NCBI GenBank assembly: GCA_016934645.1
Contig: JAFGSL010000183.1
Coordinates: 1 to 7,691, forward strand
DNA from: Anaerolineae bacterium
GTDB taxonomy: Bacteria; Chloroflexota; Anaerolineae; B4-G1; SLSP01
Reading direction: 5' to 3'
DNA length: 7,691 nucleotides
Positions 1 through 6,101 of this stretch are shown one piece after another (position 1 is the first letter of the stretch; each line of letters starts with the position of its first letter). The translations under genes were made by a program, and so were the position numbers. The notes under the pieces were generated by a model, which saw nothing but the letters and a program-made list of their open reading frames with translations, searched no databases and was not told where the DNA came from.

Positions 1-63
1 GATGACCCCTATCTCAAGAATCGAGTTACCATTCAGACTGAATGCCACCGACGTAATGAAAAC

Positions 64-381
64 TCACCAATTGAGACAAATGCTTGTACAATGCATCCAA
101 GCACTAACGAGAGCTATGACACCGCCAGCTATCAGAAGTACTGCTTGTCCGCGCCATTGCCCGCGCAAACGCGGACTCGGATCTTCAGGCAAGAAACGCA
201 GCATATTTATACCAAGGAATATGGTTCCTCCACCAATTCCCAGAGTTAGCAAGCATACAGATAAGACGAAATTTCGAGCTTCAAGAATAATGGATGATAG
301 TATTAGCATGATACAGACGGGAAGGAACACCCGGCTACCCCTGGATTTCCACAGTTCTCGAAAAAAGTGTACGTATGCCAT
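64..381 (-). CDS. Small three-helix membrane protein, unknown function
   Basis: I do not recognise a family for this 105-residue protein. It has three hydrophobic stretches long enough to cross the membrane, at about residues 18-34, 37-60 and 78-96. A short basic and proline-containing loop (about 62-77, with several Arg) lies between the second and third. The N-terminus (about residues 8-16) carries Arg and Lys before the first helix. The start is supported by GAGGATAGA directly upstream of ATG on the minus strand. The gene begins 78 nt after the stop of the lipS2 gene on the same strand. It could be read by run-through, but its base composition is clearly more AT-rich than the lipoate genes, so it may belong to a different, possibly acquired, segment. 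A 149-residue open frame on the opposite strand is judged a shadow because it lacks comparable start signals and protein character. Confidence 0.6.
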   Translation of the reverse strand: MAYVHFFRELWKSRGSRVFLPVCIMLILSSIILEARNFVLSVCLLTLGIGGGTIFLGINMLRFLPEDPSPRLRGQWRGQAVLLIAGGVIALVSAWMHCTSICLNW

Positions 382-459
382 TCTATCCTCATATCAGCTA
401 TCTAGCAGAAGGTTAGTTATGGAAACAAAACCTGTCACACAAACCGGCTGACCCAACTC

Positions 460-1332
460 TCACGCAGACCTGACGACTACAGGTTCAAGATCTGTAGGCA
501 GCGCACAGCAAGCATCGAACGAGACGATCTCATACCCCACATCGCAAGCATAGCGGAGCGTCTTCTGCGACGGCAGCTCCATCCGCGCAACGCCCGCCTG
601 CAGCGCCGCCAGTTCGATGGCCTCGCGGAGAGCGCGAGCGCGCGGGCGCATGCAGCCCAGCGAAATCTCCGCAGCGGGGAACATCGCCTTGATCCCGGCG
701 ACGACGCTCGCCACGGCCTCCGGTTCAGGTGCGGGCAAGTCTGCCATCGGTGTTCCGCGAGTGGGCGAGAAGACGATGACAACAATAGTGCGCGGGGCGT
801 CGCCAGCCGCCGCGATGGACTGCAGCAGCGCCGCTTCGTTGTCTTGATAGACGGTGACGTGCGGGACCACATCGATCCCGGCGGCGCGCAGGATGTGGTA
901 GGCGGCGATGTAGTCGGCGGTGGTCGCATCCAGGCCAAGCACATGCTGAATCACGTCGTCGCTTGGAATGTCGAGGGAGGTAAAATCCACGGCGCCCGCC
1001 AACTTCTGCGCTGTGACGGCGTCGATGAGGCCGGGGTGGAGGTTGAGGATCAATCCCGTCTCCCGCTTGACCTGCCGGATGGCGTCGGTCATCGCGGCGA
1101 GGTTGAGGAGCGTACCGTCCGTGTTCGAGCCACCGCTCAACAGCGCGCCGATAGCGCCGTTCTGCCGCAGAGCACGGCAGCGTTCCACGAGCGCTTCCGG
1201 CGTGTCCGCGGGCAGCATCCCGCCGAGGTAGGTGGCATCGCAGTGGGCACAGTGCAGCGCACACGCCGCGCCGGAGAGCGAGATCGGTGGGAACTTGGGG
1301 AGCGGATAGTAGGCCTTGAGCCGCACCGTCAC
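460..1332 (-). CDS. lipS2: Radical SAM lipoyl synthase component, LipS2-like
   Basis: This is a 290-residue radical SAM enzyme, probably one of the two sulfur-inserting proteins that replace LipA. In the characterised archaeal system LipS2 acts on the octanoyl-carrier and adds the first sulfur, at C8. The SAM-cluster motif CX3CX2C is Cys24, Cys28 and Cys31 (CALHCAHC). LSGGSNTDG (65-73) suits the glycine-rich SAM-binding strand. Late cysteines at 227 (GCMRP), 263 and 275/276 are candidates for ligands of an auxiliary cluster, which biochemistry has shown in LipS proteins. The start is GTG, and its GTGA overlaps the TGA stop of lplB by 4 nt, which suggests translational coupling. Identification rests on the motif, the length and the ligase neighbours. 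Assignment as LipS2 rather than LipS1 comes from the absence of the C-terminal CPNCNRP block seen in the partner gene, and is less sure than the pairing itself. Automatic annotation would probably say biotin synthase-related. Confidence 0.75.
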   Translation of the reverse strand: MTVRLKAYYPLPKFPPISLSGAACALHCAHCDATYLGGMLPADTPEALVERCRALRQNGAIGALLSGGSNTDGTLLNLAAMTDAIRQVKRETGLILNLHPGLIDAVTAQKLAGAVDFTSLDIPSDDVIQHVLGLDATTADYIAAYHILRAAGIDVVPHVTVYQDNEAALLQSIAAAGDAPRTIVVIVFSPTRGTPMADLPAPEPEAVASVVAGIKAMFPAAEISLGCMRPRARALREAIELAALQAGVARMELPSQKTLRYACDVGYEIVSFDACCALPTDLEPVVVRSA

Positions 1333-1646
1333 CCTGCTTTCAACAGCACCGCGACGAAATCATCCACCTCCGCGCCGACGACCTGGACATCGCTGGCAAA
1401 GAACGTTTGCATCCGCGCGCGCAGTGCGGTTTCATCCAGCGGTGCACCGGTCAGTAGGCGTTCGAGGTCTTCGATGGCCTCTTCGGGATGCATGAAGAAA
1501 TCGCCGGTGATGGTGATGGATTGGATAACCGGGACACCGTCTGCACCCACAGCCACCGTCATCCGCACGCGCAGCAGCTTGCCGCCCACGGCTTTGTAGT
1601 CGCCGTATCTTGTGTCAGCGTTTGAAGTTCCAGGTTGGGTCGGCAT
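1329..1646 (-). CDS. lplB: Lipoate-protein ligase accessory domain, LplB type
   Basis: This 105-residue protein matches the small C-terminal domain of lipoate-protein ligase, encoded separately as in archaea such as Thermoplasma. The family signature is visible: GGKLLRVR (21-28), ITGDFFMHPEEAIEDLE (46-62), and a final stretch around VGAEVDDFVAVL (90-101). The partner LplA supplies the active site. LplB is needed for the adenylation step, so the two form the working ligase. The ATG start is backed by a strong GGAGGA about 5 nt upstream, which lies inside the last codons of lplA, so the genes overlap by 32 nt in different frames. The first 13 or so residues look unconserved, consistent with a start that moved upstream into lplA. 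The stop overlaps the GTG start of lipS2. Confidence 0.82.
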   Translation of the reverse strand: MPTQPGTSNADTRYGDYKAVGGKLLRVRMTVAVGADGVPVIQSITITGDFFMHPEEAIEDLERLLTGAPLDETALRARMQTFFASDVQVVGAEVDDFVAVLLKAG

Positions 1647-2400
1647 AGCGTTCCTCCTTCAGGCGCTCGGTGAGTGCCAGTTCTTCGTTGCTCACCGTCC
1701 CCGGCGAGAGATGGATATCCAATACCTCGGCAAAACCCGCACACATCGCTTCGATAACGGCAGCATTGTCCACGGGCGATGCATCGCCTAGCCCCATCTC
1801 GCGGCGGATGGACGTCACCCGCTCCTCGACGCCAGCGATGAGCTTGTCGCGGATTTTCTCGCTGGGCACTTTGAGCAGGGAGAACATCAGGTGAGGATTC
1901 ACGTCGCAGAGCAGCGTGCCGTGTTGGAGAATCCCGCCGAAACGCCGCGTCTGCGCGTTGCCGGAAATCTTCTTCCCGTTGACGAGGATGTCGTTGATCG
2001 GCTTGAATTCCGCATCCAGACCGAGCCGCCGGAAGCCCGCGACCAGTCCGCCACACAGCAGGGTGTAGGAGTCCAGCACCTTCTTGGGAATCCCCGGATA
2101 GTCGTCCTTGACCGCCAGCGAGTAGGTGATCTCGCTGCCGTGCTCGTGGAAGACCGCGCCGCCGCCGGTGAGCCGGCGGATCACATCCACACCCTTCTCG
2201 CGGCACATGTCCAGGTCTACCTCTTGTTCAATGCCCTGGAAGTAGCCGATGGACACCGCGGAAGGCTCCCAGCCGTAAAAACGCAGCGTGCTCGGCGACG
2301 CGCCCGCCACCACGCAGCGCAAAACCGCCTCGTCCAGCGCCATGTTGTCGAACGCGCTCATGTCGCCGGTCAATAACAACCGCCATTCCTGTTTAGCCAT
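1615..2400 (-). CDS. lplA: Lipoate-protein ligase A, catalytic subunit
   Basis: This 261-residue BPL_LplA_LipB-fold protein activates lipoate or octanoate with ATP and transfers it to the lysine of a carrier domain (GcvH, E2 or a lipoate-binding protein) in the cytoplasm. Visible hallmarks are DNMALDEAVL (18-27), RFYGWEPSAVSIGYFQ (40-55), RRLTGGGAVFHEHG (75-88), NDILVNGKKISGNAQTRR (136-153) with probable catalytic Lys144, and HGTLL (160-164). The stretch before the catalytic lysine reads FKPINDILV and contains no cysteine. This argues against the related octanoyltransferase LipM, which uses a Cys nucleophile there. The protein lacks the C-terminal accessory domain, which the next gene supplies. 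The start has GGAGGGG with 2 nt spacing to ATG. The gene follows lipS1 after 94 nt that hold a long hairpin. Confidence 0.88.
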   Translation of the reverse strand: MAKQEWRLLLTGDMSAFDNMALDEAVLRCVVAGASPSTLRFYGWEPSAVSIGYFQGIEQEVDLDMCREKGVDVIRRLTGGGAVFHEHGSEITYSLAVKDDYPGIPKKVLDSYTLLCGGLVAGFRRLGLDAEFKPINDILVNGKKISGNAQTRRFGGILQHGTLLCDVNPHLMFSLLKVPSEKIRDKLIAGVEERVTSIRREMGLGDASPVDNAAVIEAMCAGFAEVLDIHLSPGTVSNEELALTERLKEERYADPTWNFKR

Positions 2401-2424
2401 AACCCCTCCAGCACTCGCTAAAGT

Positions 2425-2516
2425 CTATTTTTGTCAGCAGATTAAGCAGATTTAGCAGATTGGTTTTATAACGGTCAAAAATCTGCTTAATCAGCTAAAT
2501 CTGCTGATTGAAATAG
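2425..2516. repeat. Long imperfect inverted repeat between lipS1 and lplA
   Basis: Arms at 2425-2463 and 2478-2516 pair at 31 of 39 positions around a 14-nt loop. The outermost bases are CTATTT and AAATAG. Each arm also contains internal ATCTGCT-like units, so the element is both dyad and semi-repetitive. The right arm overlaps the last seven codons of lipS1, including its TAG stop (2495-2497). It could be a transcript-stabilising or attenuating hairpin inside the operon, or a small non-coding mobile or REP-like repeat. No run of U follows, so it does not look like a simple terminator, and I see no target-site duplication at its ends. Confidence 0.75.
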
Positions 2517-3478
2517 CACCACAACACTTCACGGGCGGCGGATTTTTCGGGGGCGGTGAGGGGGGCGGGATGGTTGTAGAGGTCGCCACCGGGCCGCTCG
2601 TTGTACATCGGGCGGTTGCAATTGGGACAGCCACTCGTACGGAAGGGCGTCCCGGCGTCTATTGCACGATCCAGCACTGCCGGATCGACGTTGATCGACG
2701 ACAGCTTGCCGCCTTCGAAGGTCATCGCCTCCACCCGCGCCTGGTTGTGAGCAATCAGATAACGGGCAATTTGCACGGCGCGGTAGCGTTCCAACGGCGG
2801 CGGGGCCAAATCCAACTGCGTCCCCCGCACTGGCGTAAAGGCGAACAAGGCGATGGTGCAACCCTTGTCGTGGAACATCTGAAATGCCCGCACCAGCTCT
2901 TCGTCGGTTTCGCCCAACCCGGCGATGAGATGCACCGAGCCGACGCCGAAGACCTCGATTGTCTCATCGACAAATTGCATGTAGCGATGCCAGCTAAAGC
3001 CCGGCTTCATTACGTTGAACAGCGCCTCGGTCGCGCAATCCAGGCCCACGCCCACACGCTCCACCCCGGTGTCTTTCAGCGCGATCAACCAATCCTTATC
3101 CACAGGGTTCATGCAGATTGAGAGCGGCGCGCCGGAAGCGGTCTTGAGCTGTCGCACGGTCGCCAGGAGATCGGGCAGCAGATCGGGGTAGAGCAATGTC
3201 TGGATGCACACTCGCCGGACGTGATCATCCGCCTGGAGATTTTCGAGCACAGTGGGCAATTCAAACTCGGGCCAGATGACGCGCGACAGCAACTGGCGGT
3301 CCGCGTCGCTGCGCCGGGCTTGCGTGCAGAAGCGGCACGCGCCCATACACGTCTCACCGAGCAGTGTGTAGACCGTCGTGGGCTGCGCCACCATCTTCGC
3401 CGTGCGCAATCCCAGGCTCACCGCCGAACCGATGCTGAGTCGAATGTGCGTCACGGATCGTTGTGCGTCGTCATTCAT
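2495..3478 (-). CDS. lipS1: Radical SAM lipoyl synthase component, LipS1-like
   Basis: This 327-residue radical SAM enzyme probably adds the second sulfur (C6) to the mercapto-octanoyl carrier made by LipS2, completing the lipoyl cofactor. The SAM-cluster motif CX3CX2C is Cys44, Cys48 and Cys51 (CMGACRFC). It is followed by a TIM-barrel-like middle with HLIAGLGETDEEL (183-195). A C-terminal block SGCPNCNRPMYNERPGG (282-298) offers Cys284 and Cys287 as auxiliary-cluster ligands. The N-terminal RLSIGSAVSLGL (13-24) precedes the cluster motif and fits the biotin synthase-related group that includes LipS1. ATG was chosen because this conserved stretch lies upstream of the next Met. Its first 8 nt overlap the end of the nitrilase gene, and only a weak GGGAA is seen upstream, which suggests coupled translation. 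True biotin synthase is disfavoured by the ligase neighbours and the C-terminal motif. The LipS1 versus LipS2 label is from memory of the families and is less certain than the family call. Confidence 0.78.
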   Translation of the reverse strand: MNDDAQRSVTHIRLSIGSAVSLGLRTAKMVAQPTTVYTLLGETCMGACRFCTQARRSDADRQLLSRVIWPEFELPTVLENLQADDHVRRVCIQTLLYPDLLPDLLATVRQLKTASGAPLSICMNPVDKDWLIALKDTGVERVGVGLDCATEALFNVMKPGFSWHRYMQFVDETIEVFGVGSVHLIAGLGETDEELVRAFQMFHDKGCTIALFAFTPVRGTQLDLAPPPLERYRAVQIARYLIAHNQARVEAMTFEGGKLSSINVDPAVLDRAIDAGTPFRTSGCPNCNRPMYNERPGGDLYNHPAPLTAPEKSAAREVLWCYFNQQI

Positions 3479-4454
3479 TGAACTTCAGTTCCCGTGTGTC
3501 GCGCTCCAAACCGGTGTGTTGGGTCAACAACTCGTACATCTCCGGGCGGCGCGCGGCGATCCATTCCCGTCCGGTGGCGTGTTCGAGCAGGGCGGGATCT
3601 AAATCGCAGACCACCATCGCATCTGCCGCGGCCCAGGTTTCCGTGAGGATGCGCCCATATGGATCGATCACCATCGCGTTGCCCGTGCGGATTTCATCAT
3701 CATCCACGCCGACGCCGTTTGCGAAAATCAAAAAGACGCCGTTGTCGTGCGCCCGGCTGGGCAGCCACCGCATCAACCAGCCACGCCCCTTGTCGCCCAG
3801 GAACTCTCGCTCAATCGCCTGCGGATCAACGTGGCGGTTGTCCCAGAGTTGGCGGTCAATCAGTCCCATCAAATGGGGATTTTTTGTGCGACAGCCGCCG
3901 GTTTGGTGTGGGGCCAGGATGATGTCGGCCCCAAGTAGCGCCGTCATCCGTCCATTTTCGTTCACGTTGTTGTCGTAGCAAATCAATATCCCCACGTGCC
4001 ATCCCTGGGGCGTGTCGAAGACCGTGTATTCCGTCCCGCTCTGGATCAGCGGATGCTCGAAGGCCTGGATTTTGCGATGACGGTGTGTCGTCCCATCAGG
4101 CAACGCCACGACATAGCTGTTGTAAAATCCCCTCTCACTTTTTTCGACCAGACCGGCTCCGATGCCGATAGCATACTGTGCCGCCAGCGCCTTGAGCCGC
4201 TGCAAGCTCACGCCGTCAGGAATGGACTCGGCAAGATTTCCCAACTGCCGTTCGGTGAGGTGGCGGATAAACCAATAGCCGGTAATGCAACATTCTGGAA
4301 AGATGACAAAGTCAACGGCCTGGGCGGCGGCCTGCGCCACAAAGGCTTCGATTGTGGTGAAGTTAGCATCTTTGTTCCCTGCCTGGCTTTCCATTTGTAC
4401 CGCCGCAACCCGTAACGGTTTAGTTGGTGTACGATATTCCCCGGAATCGATCAC
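3471..4454 (-). CDS. Nitrilase-superfamily carbon-nitrogen hydrolase
   Basis: This 327-residue cytoplasmic amidohydrolase has the Glu-Lys-Cys triad visible: Glu54 in VIFPECCITGY (50-60), Lys128 in HRHRKIQAFEH (124-134) and Cys159 in GILICYDNN (155-163). The region 184-232 between the nucleophile and LPSRAHDNGVF is longer and Trp-rich. The C-terminal part has RTGNAMVIDPYGRI (256-269), a normal closing segment of the fold. The members of this superfamily cleave amide or nitrile C-N bonds, and the substrate cannot be read from the sequence. The start is GTG with AAGGA about 8 nt upstream; the nearby ATG is out of frame. The gene is first in the minus-strand operon and its stop overlaps the lipS1 start by 8 nt. 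That close coupling suggests a role in lipoate metabolism, for example releasing a fatty acid or lipoate from an amide, but this is inference only. Confidence 0.85.
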   Translation of the reverse strand: MIDSGEYRTPTKPLRVAAVQMESQAGNKDANFTTIEAFVAQAAAQAVDFVIFPECCITGYWFIRHLTERQLGNLAESIPDGVSLQRLKALAAQYAIGIGAGLVEKSERGFYNSYVVALPDGTTHRHRKIQAFEHPLIQSGTEYTVFDTPQGWHVGILICYDNNVNENGRMTALLGADIILAPHQTGGCRTKNPHLMGLIDRQLWDNRHVDPQAIEREFLGDKGRGWLMRWLPSRAHDNGVFLIFANGVGVDDDEIRTGNAMVIDPYGRILTETWAAADAMVVCDLDPALLEHATGREWIAARRPEMYELLTQHTGLERDTRELKFNE

Positions 4455-4526
4455 TGTCCCATTCCTTTTTGTATGTGGGTGTGTTTGCCTCGATGGTGAT
4501 GGTTTTTACATTGGCGCAGCAAAGAC

Positions 4527-4553
4527 ATTATATGCGCCCTGTTCACAAGTCAA
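4527..4553 (-). promoter_or_regulatory. Candidate sigma70-type promoter for the lipoate operon
   Basis: On the minus strand TTGACT (4553-4548) precedes a perfect TATAAT (4532-4527) with a 15-nt spacer. The boxes are nearly consensus, while the spacer is shorter than the preferred 17. The implied transcript start, near 4520, leaves a leader of about 65 nt before the GTG of the nitrilase gene. This is a sequence match only. Confidence 0.5.
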
Positions 4554-4641
4554 TCTAGCACCGGTTTCGTCTGTTTTAGTGTAAATCCGCATCACTATTC
4601 CCATCTTTGCAATTTTCTCACTTTGAATGTAGAGTGCAGTT

Positions 4642-4722
4642 ACTGATCCGGTCATATTTTGCTAAACCTTCATACGCCTACGAAACACCGGAGTAACTTT
4701 AGTTTTTCATGACCAGATCAGT
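4642..4722. promoter_or_regulatory. Pair of inverted operator-like sites in the divergent region
   Basis: ACTGATCCGGTCAT (4642-4655) and ATGACCAGATCAGT (4709-4722) are the same motif in opposite orientation, with 13 of 14 bases agreeing. The centres are 67 bp apart. Each site has an imperfect dyad of the form TGAYC-N-GRTCA, loosely reminiscent of sites bound by GntR/FadR-type regulators. They lie between the nitrilase gene and the oxidoreductase gene, 30-110 bp before the latter's start. A weak promoter (TTGCAA 4607-4612, 17 nt, TAGAGT 4630-4635) would place the plus-strand transcript start at the first site. The rest of 4455-4751 contains no gene I can support. Confidence 0.45.
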
Positions 4723-4751
4723 CAATATCGTGATGAAGGAGGGAGGTCAGC

Positions 4752-6023
4752 ATGCATCTGTCAGCAAAAATGGATGCCGATATCATTGTGGCCGGGGGCG
4801 GGACAGCGGGATGCGCGGCGGCGATTGCGGCGGCGCGGCGCGGGCATAAGGTCTGGCTCATCGAAGAATCCAACGCACTGGGCGGCGTCTCAACGACCGG
4901 TGGCCTCAACGAGTGGTTCGCCGGGTTGGATGGCCTGGGCGATATATGGGCGCGGTACCTGGACGAGATGGAGCACTTCGGCGCGCGCTTTGGACGTTTT
5001 TACAACCCGGAGTACGCGAAGATCGTCTGGCAACTCCTGGCGGAGGCGGCAGGTGTGGAGATTCTGTTTCACGCCAGTGTCATAGACGCCGAAATTGGCA
5101 ATGGCGCGCTTACGCGTGTGCGAGGTGTCTCATGCAGCCACCACTTCGACATCGCGGCGCGGTACTACATCGATGCTACCGGTGAAGGTGACCTGGTGTG
5201 GCTGGCTGGCGCGCAGACGATGCAAGGGCATCCGCAAACCGGACGCACCCTGCACATGAGCCTGACGTTTATCCTCCAGGATACCGGAAAGCCGGTCACG
5301 CCCTATCTCCCGGCGGGCCTGGAAGAAATCCACAGCCAGGATGAGCTTCCCGGTCTGCATGGCGGGGTGTTGTTGCCCGATGATCGCGTCTACTGCAATA
5401 TGACCAAAGTGATGGGCCACGATCCCACCGCCCCGTTCAGCCTCAGCGCGGCCGAGCGCGAGGCGCGACGCCAACTGGCGCGGATCGTGCATTACCTGCA
5501 ACGGACGCGCTTCCCCACCTACGCGCTGTGTTCAAGCGGTGCGCGCATCGGCATCCGCGAAGGACGGCGCATCGTTGGTGACTACATCCTGACCGAAGCA
5601 GACATCACCGGCCCTACATCGCGTGATTTTCCGGACGGGATCGCCATCGCCACGTGCCAGATTGACTTCCACAGCCTGACCAAGCCCGGTCACGGCGGGT
5701 GGCGGCAGAAGGTGGAACCTTACGCGATCCCCTACCGCTGCCTGATGGCCAAAGGTGTGCGCAATCTACTTGTGGCGGGCAAGTGCATCAGTGGCGACCA
5801 AGTGGCACAAAGTAGCTACCGGATGACGCCCACGTGCGCCGCAATGGGCCAGGCGGCGGGAACGGCCGCGGCGCTGGCCGTGGAAAGTGGCCTGACAAAC
5901 GTCCGCGACGTGGATATAGCCGCGCTGCGCGCGACCCTGAGCGCAGACGGCGTGGAACTCGATCCCCACAAGCACACGGCCTTCGCACCGGAACTTACCG
6001 CCGATCCCACGCACGGGGCGTGA
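4752..6023 (+). CDS. FAD-dependent oxidoreductase, FAD_oxidored type
   Basis: This 423-residue flavoprotein has an N-terminal Rossmann dinucleotide fold: ADIIVAGGGTAGCAAAIAAA (9-28) with GxGxxG at 15-20, acidic Glu38/Glu39 ending the second strand, and GGVSTTGG (44-51). The middle has YYIDATGEGDLVWLAG (138-153), the usual second FAD-contact strand. The late part has IGIREGRRIVGDYILTEADI (266-285), PYAIPYRCL (323-331), LLVAGKCISGD (339-349) and TCAAMGQAAGTAAAL (361-375), which closes the FAD site. This order fits the FAD_oxidored family, whose members are often annotated only as FAD-dependent oxidoreductase. The substrate is unknown. No signal peptide is seen. The start is supported by GGAGGGAGG 4-5 nt before ATG; an internal Met7 is less well placed. 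The gene is divergent from the lipoate operon, 78 nt ahead of hypA, and preceded by paired operator-like sites. It probably forms its own regulated unit. Confidence 0.85.
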   Translation: MHLSAKMDADIIVAGGGTAGCAAAIAAARRGHKVWLIEESNALGGVSTTGGLNEWFAGLDGLGDIWARYLDEMEHFGARFGRFYNPEYAKIVWQLLAEAAGVEILFHASVIDAEIGNGALTRVRGVSCSHHFDIAARYYIDATGEGDLVWLAGAQTMQGHPQTGRTLHMSLTFILQDTGKPVTPYLPAGLEEIHSQDELPGLHGGVLLPDDRVYCNMTKVMGHDPTAPFSLSAAEREARRQLARIVHYLQRTRFPTYALCSSGARIGIREGRRIVGDYILTEADITGPTSRDFPDGIAIATCQIDFHSLTKPGHGGWRQKVEPYAIPYRCLMAKGVRNLLVAGKCISGDQVAQSSYRMTPTCAAMGQAAGTAAALAVESGLTNVRDVDIAALRATLSADGVELDPHKHTAFAPELTADPTHGA

Positions 6024-6040
6024 AACACATATGACTTCAC

Positions 6041-6068
6041 TTGATCAACCGTGAAAATCGGGTAATAT
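6041..6068 (+). promoter_or_regulatory. Candidate promoter upstream of hypA
   Basis: TTGATC (6041-6046), a 16-nt spacer and TAATAT (6063-6068) resemble a sigma70-type promoter, with four of six matches in each box. The leader to the hypA ATG would be about 27 nt. If real, hypA-hypB-hypF is transcribed independently of the oxidoreductase gene. Confidence 0.35.
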
Positions 6069-6101
6069 AGCAGATAACTTTTTGAAATATCAGGATGTAC
6101 T

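Noticed and set aside
31..43. Perfect palindrome ATTCAG-A-CTGAAT downstream of the membrane protein gene
   Set aside because: A one-base loop cannot form a terminator hairpin and no U-run follows; a chance dyad is likely.
2..451. Plus-strand open frame of 149 codons
   Set aside because: It is antisense to the small membrane protein gene, has a basic low-complexity product with no hydrophobic or domain pattern, and lacks a visible ribosome binding site because the window begins there.
844..1599. Plus-strand open frame of 251 codons
   Set aside because: It runs antisense across lipS2 and lplB, both of which show clear family motifs. The product is an Arg/Gly/Val-rich sequence typical of a GC-rich shadow.
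1559..2206. Minus-strand open frame of 215 codons in another frame of lplA
   Set aside because: The lplA frame has all ligase motifs; this frame is an Arg-rich shadow.
2570..3121. Plus-strand open frame of 183 codons
   Set aside because: Antisense to lipS1, which has its cluster motif and C-terminal CPNCNRP block; no motif in the antisense product.
460..3478. Biotin synthase (BioB) identity for the two radical SAM proteins
   Set aside because: No other biotin genes are near, the ligase LplA/LplB lies between them, and the late cysteine motifs fit LipS proteins better. A phylogeny would settle it.
6041..6048. TTGATCAA as an FNR/CRP-type site before hypA
   Set aside because: The FNR site needs two TTGAT half-sites separated by four bases. 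This is only an 8-bp palindrome that coincides with the proposed -35 box.
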